Numbered from the stretch's first letter, positions 6,976-13,990 are shown. The stretch is 18,379 bases of DNA from Candidatus Pacearchaeota archaeon (GCA_003693875.1 RFLO01000019.1:1-18379); one strand, 5' to 3'. Notes: a model not told the origin generated them from the sequence alone. Made by a program: numbers and translations.

Positions 6976-7746
6976 TTATGAGTCCTCTTTCGCTAATGCC
7001 TCAGGAGTTATTGAGATAAGCGAGAATTTTTCATCAGGATTTTTCAGATTCCAGTTTATTACGTTGTCTAGAAAATCGTGGTCTGCCCCATAAACTACAA
7101 CAGCAATATCTTTTTTGTCTTCACAAATTTTTCTAAGCACATAGTCTTCTCTGCGATTATTTGTGCTAATTTTAGGAATTCTTCCGTTCTTTGCTAAACT
7201 TTCCAAAATCTCAACTTCAGACTCGAGAATAAGTTCTAAAGAGCCTGCTGGAGAAATTTTTTTGCCCTGCATCCCAAGCATTGTTGTTGCTCCCGGAACA
7301 AAAGTATAGGAGCATCTATCCTCTTCGCTTAAGCTCTCTCCTAAAAAGAGATTCTCCATAGTGTAGGAATAAAGTTTTTTGAAATATTCTTTCGATCTTT
7401 CACTTCCTAACCCCTCTGAATAGACTTCGTCAATCCAGCCTCTTTTGAAGAATTCGTTTAGAATCTTTAGAATATCTCTTTGAGCGGCATTAACATCAAG
7501 GTATCTTTTCCTTAGATAACGGATTTTTTTGTCCTTTTCTTCGGTATCAAGTTGCGAGATATAATTTTCTACTACTCTGGGAAACTTATGTAGTTGCCGC
7601 ACGACTACAAGGAGGTGTTTAGAATCCGGAACATAAAATTCTCTTACATAACCTACACCTTCAATTTGTCCAAGGTTCTCAAAAGGTTGGGTTGGAACTG
7701 CACAACAGGCCAGTACTCCAAGAAGAGATAATTTTCCTGGTTTCAT
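6976..7746 (-). CDS. Putative lipoprotein, possible ChaN/TraB/EreA-superfamily protein
   Basis: The 256-aa protein begins with a short hydrophobic leader and a lipobox-like LGVLAC (10-15), C14 being the possible lipidated Cys, so it is probably exported and membrane-anchored. The mature part shows a spaced pattern: VVVRQLH (H53), EVYSEGL (E111) and VVVYGADHDF (H223). This recalls the His...Glu...Gly-x-x-His layout of the ChaN/TraB/erythromycin-esterase fold. PGATTMLGMQGKKISPAGSLELI (151-173) would be an internal loop. The fold is inferred from motif spacing only. The ATG overlaps the lysozyme stop by 4 nt (ATGA), so the two are translationally coupled and may act on the same target at the cell surface. 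Confidence 0.6.
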   Translation of the reverse strand: MKPGKLSLLGVLACCAVPTQPFENLGQIEGVGYVREFYVPDSKHLLVVVRQLHKFPRVVENYISQLDTEEKDKKIRYLRKRYLDVNAAQRDILKILNEFFKRGWIDEVYSEGLGSERSKEYFKKLYSYTMENLFLGESLSEEDRCSYTFVPGATTMLGMQGKKISPAGSLELILESEVEILESLAKNGRIPKISTNNRREDYVLRKICEDKKDIAVVVYGADHDFLDNVINWNLKNPDEKFSLISITPEALAKEDS

Positions 7747-8429
7747 TTTCCATATCTCATCATTCTTACTAATTCTTTTGCGCGTCCCTTAACCTGCCTG
7801 TACCACTTAGAATCAACCATTTCTTCTGCTGCTTTTTCATAGTTTTGCTTTTGAAGCGCTTTCCTTAATTTTTTGAACCCATAGAGCTTTTCTTGTCCAA
7901 GATTGTACGCCATATCAATGAGTACTGCACGCCTTGAATAATTAAGATATCCCCATGAGTTTCCCGCAAACTTTTTTGCAACTTTTTCAGCCCCATAAAA
8001 ATCTTCTTCAAAGAGTGCCTCAATATCTTTTTTTAGGAGTTTTTGCCGTCCATAGAAAACATCTCTGAAATTGTATCCCATCATTTCGATACGTCTTCGT
8101 GCGTCTTTTCTTTCAAGGTTGAATCCAATTCCAATTGTCCGATGCCCTTCAGAATCCCTGTAAGAGCGGTACCTTATGCCCTCGTGACGCTTTATCATCT
8201 CTTTTATCTGCGACTCATAATCTCTTACATCATAACTTTCTGAAATTTTCAAGGGCCTTTCTTCATTTAGGTAGTCGTCAAGAGACCTTTCGTATTTTTG
8301 AGGCTGGTGTCTTTGTGGGCTTGTTTTAGGACTGTAGGAAGTTCTGCTGGAGATTAAGGTAGGTAAGGCTATAAGTTCTGCTGCAAGAATGGTTCCAAGA
8401 ACTTTCCTTAATCCTTTTCTTTTTCTCAT
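7743..8429 (-). CDS. Secreted T4-type lysozyme (glycoside hydrolase family 24)
   Basis: This is an endo-muramidase-type enzyme predicted to cut the glycan of bacterial peptidoglycan. Residues 8-27 form a hydrophobic signal or anchor segment after a basic start (MRKRKGLRK); residues 28-65 are a Pro/charged spacer. The catalytic domain spans about 68-226. The triad is clear: E83 in RHEGIRYRSY, D92 in RDSEGHRTIGIGF and T98. The spacing (9 and 6) is the same as E11-D20-T26 of T4 lysozyme. Later helices (SRRAVLIDMAYNLGQ, GFKKLRKALQKQNYEKAAEEMVDSKWYRQVKGRA) match the T4 C-terminal lobe, including the KSRWYNQ-like block. Archaea lack murein, so the target is probably a bacterium, and acquisition from phage or bacteria is likely. 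It has its own TATA at 8451-8458 and is coupled to the downstream lipoprotein by a 4-nt overlap. Confidence 0.9.
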   Translation of the reverse strand: MRKRKGLRKVLGTILAAELIALPTLISSRTSYSPKTSPQRHQPQKYERSLDDYLNEERPLKISESYDVRDYESQIKEMIKRHEGIRYRSYRDSEGHRTIGIGFNLERKDARRRIEMMGYNFRDVFYGRQKLLKKDIEALFEEDFYGAEKVAKKFAGNSWGYLNYSRRAVLIDMAYNLGQEKLYGFKKLRKALQKQNYEKAAEEMVDSKWYRQVKGRAKELVRMMRYGK

Positions 8430-8450
8430 TGGGCTTTGAGATTTAAAGAC

Positions 8451-8458
8451 TATTTAAA
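8451..8458 (-). promoter_or_regulatory. TATA box of the lysozyme-lipoprotein operon
   Basis: TTTAAATA on the minus strand is centred at 8454.5, 25.5 nt from the lysozyme ATG at 8429. It makes this transcript independent of the KaiC-like gene upstream. Confidence 0.65.
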
Positions 8459-8486
8459 TCTTTCGGTTGTAACTCCTTTCTAGTAG

Positions 8487-9194
8487 TTAACTACTTGGAG
8501 TCCAAACCTCCACCCCAGAAGAAGTTATGCGCATACCTACGGCACGCCTCTCGTGGGCAGTTCGCCTCATCTTAACAATCCGAATGGCCCTGTCTCCAAA
8601 CTTTGAACTTGCAGATTCATAGAGAAGAGTCACTGAATCAGAAAGAAACCTTAGGATGTCTGTTTTTGTCCATTCCCCCTCTACAGGATGAAAGCTCTCA
8701 TATTCTATAGTTTCATCTGCAGAAACTGTCGTAACTTTCAATCTTTTCAAAAGAGAGGTTAGCTCAAACATAGTCTCCCTTATTTTACCTTGCTCTTCAA
8801 GATTAAGGGCAAGAACAGAAACTGGGTCAAAACAAATCCTTCTTATGTTAAATTTTGAGATAAGGCTTGTGAATTCTTTTTTTAGGTCTGAAACAGAAGT
8901 TTTTGGAGAAAAGCGCAAAAAATGAATCTTTCCTTCTGAACTAAGCTTGGTAAAGTCCCATCCGTAGGACATTGCATCATTTAGGACCTCAACAATGTCA
9001 GGCTCAAATGAACAGTAAAGTCCATTCTCTTCAAATTTTGTTACTCCATTCCATAGAAATTGCAAAAGAAAAGTCGTCTTTCCACTTCCCGGGCCTCCAA
9101 CAATCAGGTTATCAGAATTTCTGACAAAACCTCCCTGGCAAAGCCTATCAAAACCTACAATGCCCGTAGGACACCTGTCTACCACCCCTTCCAT
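8487..9194 (-). CDS. KaiC-like RecA-superfamily ATPase (single domain)
   Basis: A 235-aa P-loop ATPase of the archaeal KaiC/RadA-like group. It opens with the typical CPTGIVGFDRLCQGGF (8-23). Walker A GGPGSGKTT lies at 33-41, LYCSFEPD (59-66) carries the likely catalytic Glu (E64), and Walker B RRICFDP at 118-124. Near the C terminus VKMRRTAHERRAVGMRI resembles the KMR(x)nH signature of KaiC-like proteins. Only one ATPase domain is present, unlike two-domain cyanobacterial KaiC, and no fused partner. Such proteins are widespread in archaea, with proposed links to signalling or motility, but the partner here is unknown. It is divergent from thrS and shares its TATA box. Confidence 0.87.
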   Translation of the reverse strand: MEGVVDRCPTGIVGFDRLCQGGFVRNSDNLIVGGPGSGKTTFLLQFLWNGVTKFEENGLYCSFEPDIVEVLNDAMSYGWDFTKLSSEGKIHFLRFSPKTSVSDLKKEFTSLISKFNIRRICFDPVSVLALNLEEQGKIRETMFELTSLLKRLKVTTVSADETIEYESFHPVEGEWTKTDILRFLSDSVTLLYESASSKFGDRAIRIVKMRRTAHERRAVGMRITSSGVEVWTPSS

Positions 9195-9215
9195 TAAGAT
9201 TTTACGAAGTAAATC

Positions 9216-9223
9216 TTTATAAA
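9216..9223. promoter_or_regulatory. Shared bidirectional TATA box (KaiC-like gene / thrS)
   Basis: The perfect palindrome TTTATAAA has its centre (9219.5) exactly 25.5 nt from the KaiC-like ATG (9194, minus) and 25.5 nt from the thrS ATG (9245, plus). Read leftward the upstream flank is AAAAGAA, a purine-rich BRE-like sequence. Read rightward it is GTAAATC, less BRE-like, so the minus direction may be favoured. No other TATA-like element lies in the 50-nt gap. Confidence 0.7.
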
Positions 9224-9244
9224 TTCTTTTGTTTTTCGTGTTTG

Positions 9245-10948
9245 ATGAAAACCTTAAATCTTCATTGCGACTACATTCACTTTAAAGCGTTGAAAAAAGC
9301 ATTAAAATCCATAGAGGAAATCGCCCCAAACCAGAATCTTGAGGGGGGAAGTGAGAACTGCCTTGTTGTTTTAGTAGCAGTTGAAAAAGGAGATAATTCG
9401 GAAGTGGTTGAAGAGTTTTCAAAGTCTGTAATTGAAATTGCGAGAAATGTAAAAACAAAAAAAATTGTCCTGTATCCCTATGCCCACCTCTCAAGTAATC
9501 TTGCTTCGCCAACAAGGGCAGTAAAAATTCTTTCCGAGGCAAGAGAAAAATTGAAGGATTTTGAGATAATTAGTGCTCCCTTTGGCTACTATAAGGAGTT
9601 TGAACTCAAAGTAAAAGGACACCCTCTTGCCGAACTTTCAAGGGAGATTCATGGAAATGAGGAAGAGGCAGAGATTCTTGAAGAGGAAAGGGAAAGAATC
9701 CTAAGAGAAATTACGAAATCCAAGCTGGACACCTCAAAACTTATGGAAAATGACCACCGCATAATTGGTGCGAAGATGGACCTTTGGAGTTTTAACAGTG
9801 CTGCTCCGGGAATGGTTTTTCTTCATGACAGGGGGCTTTACATAAAAAACAAATTGATTGAATATTGGAGAAAAATTCACAGGGAAGAAGGCTATATTGA
9901 AATCTCAACTCCGCAAGTTCTCGATAGGCGGCTTTGGGAAGTGTCTGGTCACTGGAGACTTTACAAAGAAAATATGTTTACCACAAAATATGAGAACCGC
10001 GATTTTGCAATTAAACCTATGAACTGTCCGGGCGGAATGCTCGTTTATAAAAGTTCTCCAAAATCTTACCGTGATTTTCCGTTAAGAGTTTCAGAGCTTG
10101 GAATAGTCCACCGTCTTGAGCTTTCCGGCGTTTTGTCAGGACTTTTTCGGGTTATTCAATTTATGCAAGATGATGCCCATATTTTTTGCACCGGAGAGCA
10201 ACTCCACAAGGAAATAGTCGGGGTGCTCAAGATATTTCAGAGGATGATTAGAGACTTTCATTTTTCAGACTACCGGTTCACGATAAGCACTCGGGGAGAA
10301 AATAAAAAAGAAAAATATCTCGGCGATGACAAGACTTGGGCCTGGGCAGAGAAAACTCTTGAGAAAGGAGTAAAGGAGCTGGGAGTTAAATTTGAGGAAA
10401 TGAAGGGCGAAGCAAAGTTTTATGGACCAAGTCTTGATGTTCACATTAAGGATTCGCAGGGAAGAGAATGGCAGTGTTCAACACTCCAGCTTGACTTTGC
10501 CCTTCCAAAGAGATTTAACTTAAAATACAAAGATTCCGACGGAAATGAGAAAACGCCTTTTATGCTTCACCGTGCAGTCTTTGGTTCTCTTGAAAGGTTT
10601 ATGGGGATTATAACAGAGCATTTTGAGGGAAAATTCCCTATGTGGATTAGCCCAAATCAAATAAAGGTTCTGACACTAAACGATGAGGTAATAGATTATG
10701 CAAATGAAGTTTACAAAAAACTCTTTGATGAAGGATTTCGTGTTGAAATTGATACCCGTTCTGAAACAATGGGAAGAAAAGTAAGAGATGCACAAATACA
10801 AAAATTTAATTATCTTGTTACAATCGGAGAAAAGGAAAAAAAGGCTTCAAAGATTGCTGTAAGAAAAAGAGATTCGAAAAAAATTGAAGAAATGGATGTT
10901 GATAGTTTTATAGAAAATCTTAAAAAAGAAATCAGGGAAATGAAATGA
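9245..10948 (+). CDS. thrS: Threonyl-tRNA synthetase, archaeal type
   Basis: This enzyme charges tRNA-Thr. Residues 1-140 form the archaeal N-terminal editing domain (D-Tyr-tRNA deacylase fold): H81 in YPYAHLSSN, Y116-K117 in FGYYKEF and E130 match the active-site pattern of the Pyrococcus enzyme. The class II core has the zinc ligands C261 (MNCPGGM), H312 (QDDAHIF) and H442 (LHRAVFGS). Motif 2 is RVSELGIVHRLELSG, motif 3 HRAVFGSLERFMGI. The anticodon-binding domain covers about 465-567 (ISPNQIKVLTL, IDTRSETMGRKVRDAQ). Total 567 aa, slightly compact. Start choice: a TTG at 9242 precedes, but the ATG at 9245 fits the shared TATA at 9216-9223. It overlaps the next gene by 4 nt. Confidence 0.96.
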   Translation: MKTLNLHCDYIHFKALKKALKSIEEIAPNQNLEGGSENCLVVLVAVEKGDNSEVVEEFSKSVIEIARNVKTKKIVLYPYAHLSSNLASPTRAVKILSEAREKLKDFEIISAPFGYYKEFELKVKGHPLAELSREIHGNEEEAEILEEERERILREITKSKLDTSKLMENDHRIIGAKMDLWSFNSAAPGMVFLHDRGLYIKNKLIEYWRKIHREEGYIEISTPQVLDRRLWEVSGHWRLYKENMFTTKYENRDFAIKPMNCPGGMLVYKSSPKSYRDFPLRVSELGIVHRLELSGVLSGLFRVIQFMQDDAHIFCTGEQLHKEIVGVLKIFQRMIRDFHFSDYRFTISTRGENKKEKYLGDDKTWAWAEKTLEKGVKELGVKFEEMKGEAKFYGPSLDVHIKDSQGREWQCSTLQLDFALPKRFNLKYKDSDGNEKTPFMLHRAVFGSLERFMGIITEHFEGKFPMWISPNQIKVLTLNDEVIDYANEVYKKLFDEGFRVEIDTRSETMGRKVRDAQIQKFNYLVTIGEKEKKASKIAVRKRDSKKIEEMDVDSFIENLKKEIREMK

Positions 10949-11409
10949 GGCTGGCAAGTCTTTTAAATGAACTTTACAAGACAAAAGCCTTTTTAGAGTT
11001 CAAAAAAATGTTTCCAGAATCCTTTTTTTGCGCAGGATTCTTTATTATCGAAGATGATTGTCTTTTTGAATCAACCCTTGATTTCTTCATTCCAAGCAAA
11101 AAGAGGATAGCCTCTTTCAAAAAACCTTTTGAAAAATTTAAGATACATGAAGACGTAATAGAGGATTCTATTGAGCAAAGCCCAAAAATATCTCCGGACC
11201 TTGATACGCTCTGCGATAAAGTTCGTGAAGCAATTTCTAAGGATAACAAATCCTTTATGTTGAAAAGAATGATAGCTCTTATTTCTAAAGGAATGTGGAC
11301 GGTTAATTGTATGGGGTCTGGATTCGGTTTTTTAAGGGTAAAAATTCCTGCCAATGGACATGGTGAAATTTTAGTTGAAAAAATTAATTTCGCGGCTTTT
11401 TCACAATAA
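10945..11409 (+). CDS. Hypothetical protein translationally coupled to thrS
   Basis: A 154-aa protein of unknown family, with no signal peptide or clear membrane helix. Its ATG overlaps the thrS stop in an ATGA quartet, so it is expected to be co-transcribed and co-translated with thrS. Visible features are a helical N terminus (LASLLNELYKTKAFLEFKKMF), a beta-like stretch with acidic residues (CAGFFIIEDDCLFESTLDFF), a helical middle with four aspartates or glutamates, and a Gly-rich end (NCMGSGFGFLRVKIPANGHG). No catalytic motif is convincing. The last 26 nt overlap the end of the convergent methyltransferase gene. Confidence 0.7.
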   Translation: MRLASLLNELYKTKAFLEFKKMFPESFFCAGFFIIEDDCLFESTLDFFIPSKKRIASFKKPFEKFKIHEDVIEDSIEQSPKISPDLDTLCDKVREAISKDNKSFMLKRMIALISKGMWTVNCMGSGFGFLRVKIPANGHGEILVEKINFAAFSQ

Positions 11410-11981
11410 GGTTTATGTTTCTTTCTTCCCAGGATTTAAGAATAATAAAATTGCAAGAGGAAAAAAGCTCCCTTATCTCCTCAATTTCAAAAACATATGT
11501 GTATCTTTTGACATTTCCGCAGGAGCTCCATGGGATGTAACATTCCTTTCCCTTGTTTTTTAAGCGTGGAGATTTTTTGCCCCAAACAGAAATTAGTGCT
11601 GTTGCTCCATCTTTTAGAACTCTGAAAAGTTCCAGGGCAATTTTCTCCTTGATTCCTTGCCTGAGATACAATGTAAAAGGGAATAGCAGATAGCATAGTC
11701 AAAAAAATTATCTTCAAAAGGAAGGCTGGAAGCTTCGGCTTTGAATAGAATTGCATTTAGTTTTTTATTTTTCACATTTTTTCAGCAAGGTTTAACATCT
11801 CGTAGGAAAAATCTACACCATAAAAGGTTCCCGGGCCATAAAAATTTCTCCCAGTTCCACAACCTAAATCAAGAATCTTCCCGTGCTTTTTCCCAAGAAA
11901 TTCCCTGACTGTTTGTGGGATTTTTGTTCTGTATTTGTTCCAGGAAGGAGCAATTCTATCCCAGACGCTCTTTGACTCCAT
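11384..11981 (-). pseudogene. Trm9-like SAM-dependent methyltransferase, broken by two single-base frameshifts
   Basis: Three consecutive frames together give a full-length protein of about 200 aa. Frame one (11981-11774) has MESKSVWDRIAPSWNKYR and the SAM motif ILDLGCGTGRN, then GVDFSYEMLNLAEK. Frame two (about 11780-11650) has LNAILFKAEASSLPFEDNFF and DYAICYSLLHCISGKESRR. Frame three (to 11384) has ALELFRVLKDGATALISVWG, CYIPWSS and RYTYVFEIEEIRELF, ending IVKKPRN. The order and the VWxxxxxRF / PW / RYY-F-xxEL pattern match Trm9/ABH8-type tRNA wobble-uridine methyltransferases. Both shifts are repaired by one extra A in an A-run: A6 to A7 (minus of 11777-11782) and A4 to A5 (minus of 11641-11644). 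This is either recent decay or two homopolymer errors. It shares a TATA box with the divergent secreted-protein gene. Confidence 0.8.
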
Positions 11982-12002
11982 AAAATAATTTGCTTAAAAA
12001 AG

Positions 12003-12010
12003 TTTAAATA
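12003..12010. promoter_or_regulatory. Shared bidirectional TATA box (methyltransferase / secreted protein)
   Basis: TTTAAATA on the plus strand (TATTTAAA on the minus) is centred at 12006.5. That is exactly 25.5 nt from the methyltransferase ATG (11981, minus) and 25.5 nt from the secreted-protein ATG (12032, plus). The 50-nt gap holds other AT-rich stretches, so a separate element cannot be excluded. Confidence 0.6.
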
Positions 12011-12031
12011 ACTAATTATTTTAATTAGAAT

Positions 12032-13981
12032 ATGGAAAAGAGATGGGTTGTGTATATTCTTTTGCTATTGACTTTTCCCCTTGTAAGCCCTACTCAGTGT
12101 GATAATAATGATGTTATAATTCGGCTTTCTGGCAAAACTAACGCCCACGCAGAGACTTGGGATTTTAATCCTCCCAGGTATCTCGAAAAGATTTGCTATT
12201 CCAAAATTTTTGGAAGAGAAATCCAAAATGGTCACAATTGTGATCCTCAAAGGAACCTTGTTTTAAAGCTTTCTGGCAAAACTAACGCCCACGCCGGAGG
12301 CTCCTCATCGGGATATACAACTACTGTCTGTTACAGGGGCCTTTCCTGTAGGTTAGTTCAGGGACAGTGCTCTGGTTCTGAAAAAGCTATTGTGAAACTT
12401 TCCGGTAAAGATAATGCCCATTTGGAGATTCCAGGGGGGTCAAATTACCCTTTCTCTGTTTGCTGTTCTACTGGTTCGGTAGGCTCAGGGAGGGTAGAGG
12501 CAATGTGGTGGTCTTTATCAAGTGGTGGAAAGACTTCATGGGCCTACCAAGGGGAAACTGTTCTTTTAAGGCTGATGAATGGTTTTGGTAATCTTCCTTA
12601 TGCTATTTATGATTTGGTGAACAGCAAGACTGTAAAGACTGGAAAGCATAATTCCGGCAGTCCTTGGAATGTAAGTTGGACAATTGATAAAAGCTATCTT
12701 ACGGGAATGAAGAGTGAAGGCAAATTTAATTTCACCGTAGACTTTTCCGGCAAAACCTATTCCCCAAAAGAAATCTTAAGTGTCTCTTTTTGTGGTGATG
12801 GCAAGGTTTCCCAGGGATTTGAAGAGTGCGATACGGGGAGGAGTCAACAAAGAAGGCCAACTGCAGGTTATGGAGAAGTCAAAACATATTGTAATGCAAC
12901 TACCTGCAAAATAACCGTTGTAAAGGGCCCTTATTGCGGGGATGGCAATGTGCAAAAACCTCAAGAACAATGTGACTGGGGAAAGGACAATGGAAACCTT
13001 TCCAAAAGGAAGCCAAACGGGGATTACTGCTCTTCTCAGTGTAAACTTTTAAACTATAACCCGAACAGCTGGCTAAAATGGAAAGATTTAAACGGAAAGG
13101 AGATTACTTCTGCATACCGCGGAGATACGGTTGTTCTTTATCATTCCCACTTTGGTAGGAATCCCCAAGGATTTGAAATTGTTAACCGAACTGGGGCAAA
13201 ACTTGCCTCTATTCCAAAAACAAAAGTGAAATACAATTCAACTTCAAAAGAACTTACTGCTTATTATATCATACCTAATGGGCTGGACATAAAAAAATAC
13301 TCTCCCCTAAGATTCTATGAGATGGGGGACAAGTCACGAAAAAGCAATTATTTGACAATAAAGAAAAAAGGTGGTGGAGGTGGCGGCGGGGGGGGCAACA
13401 AGATCAGAGATAAAGACCCAAAAATAAAATTGACGGGGGTTTCGTGTGGCAGTTTAATTAATAAGGGTGAAGAAAAAAAGATTATAATTAATTTTTCTGA
13501 TGCAAACGACCTATTGAGTGGCTATGTAAAAATAGATGGAAAGAAAGTTAAAACTTTTAAGGAATTGTCTTCTCCACAAATCTCTGTAAAATATAAATTC
13601 GATAAGACTGGCGTGGTGGAGATTGAAGCCTATGCAGAAAATAGCAGGGGAGAAAAAGCCCAAACTGCAATAAATGTTATAGTCTATGATTCCAAGACAT
13701 CTGGAAAATATGCTGCCCCGTGCATAGGCAATCCTTCAAGTTTTATGAAGTTTAAAGGAGATTATGTTTTCTTTGATGCAAGTGGCACGAAGGCTTATCA
13801 GTTCTCTTCGGGAAGTCATAAAAGTATCGCCCTTAAAAATCTTAAATTTTCATGGGAATTTAGTGATGGAAGGAATAATCCTTATAAAGATGGCGCAGAT
13901 GAAAGATCTTATAGGTTCTATAAAGCATTTGAAACACGAAAAGGATACAACTGGGCAAAGTTAGAAGTTTCAGTTAAATAA
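12032..13981 (+). CDS. Secreted Cys-rich repeat protein with LSGKTNAHA repeats, Myxococcus-type CGDG modules and C-terminal PKD-like domains
   Basis: A 649-aa exported protein. After a signal peptide (about 1-21) come three repeats of the form (I/V)x(K/R)LSGKxNAH followed by a VCY/VCC or ICY cysteine motif, starting near residues 28, 77 and 119. A beta-rich segment (157-250) leads to two Cys-rich modules, FCGDGKVSQGFEECDTG (253-269) and YCGDGNVQKPQEQCDWG (301-317). They match the CGDG(x)nEECDxG repeat known from Myxococcus and other secreted proteins (DUF4215-like). A second beta-rich domain (345-445) and a run of nine glycines (447-455) follow, then two Ig/PKD-like domains (about 464-552 and 572-649, DASGT...FSWEFSDG). 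No C-terminal TM or sorting signal is seen. A role in surface attachment is inference. It needs an oxidising environment; VKOR is encoded about 3.2 kb downstream. Confidence 0.82.
   Translation: MEKRWVVYILLLLTFPLVSPTQCDNNDVIIRLSGKTNAHAETWDFNPPRYLEKICYSKIFGREIQNGHNCDPQRNLVLKLSGKTNAHAGGSSSGYTTTVCYRGLSCRLVQGQCSGSEKAIVKLSGKDNAHLEIPGGSNYPFSVCCSTGSVGSGRVEAMWWSLSSGGKTSWAYQGETVLLRLMNGFGNLPYAIYDLVNSKTVKTGKHNSGSPWNVSWTIDKSYLTGMKSEGKFNFTVDFSGKTYSPKEILSVSFCGDGKVSQGFEECDTGRSQQRRPTAGYGEVKTYCNATTCKITVVKGPYCGDGNVQKPQEQCDWGKDNGNLSKRKPNGDYCSSQCKLLNYNPNSWLKWKDLNGKEITSAYRGDTVVLYHSHFGRNPQGFEIVNRTGAKLASIPKTKVKYNSTSKELTAYYIIPNGLDIKKYSPLRFYEMGDKSRKSNYLTIKKKGGGGGGGGGNKIRDKDPKIKLTGVSCGSLINKGEEKKIIINFSDANDLLSGYVKIDGKKVKTFKELSSPQISVKYKFDKTGVVEIEAYAENSRGEKAQTAINVIVYDSKTSGKYAAPCIGNPSSFMKFKGDYVFFDASGTKAYQFSSGSHKSIALKNLKFSWEFSDGRNNPYKDGADERSYRFYKAFETRKGYNWAKLEVSVK
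12124..12150 (+). repeat. 27-bp exact direct repeat, copy 1 (inside secreted-protein gene)
   Basis: Encodes the LSGKTNAHA core of protein repeat 1. It is identical base for base to 12268-12294, 144 nt (48 codons) downstream, although the flanking codons have diverged. Confidence 0.9.
12268..12294 (+). repeat. 27-bp exact direct repeat, copy 2
   Basis: Second copy of the 27-bp unit, encoding LSGKTNAHA of protein repeat 2. A third, diverged version (LSGKDNAH) lies near 12399-12422 with several silent and replacement changes. Confidence 0.9.
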
Positions 13982-13982
13982 G

Positions 13983-13990
13983 CTTATTAA
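13983..13990 (+). promoter_or_regulatory. Weak TATA-like box of the DNA ligase gene
   Basis: CTTATTAA is centred 25.5 nt before the ligase ATG at 14012. It departs by one base from CTTATAAA and overlaps the stop region of the upstream gene, so it may only add to read-through transcription. Confidence 0.4.

Noticed and set aside
11487..11756. Minus-strand 89-codon frame with a hydrophobic N terminus
   Set aside because: It is the out-of-frame shadow of the methyltransferase between the two frameshifts; the in-frame reading gives a clear methyltransferase.
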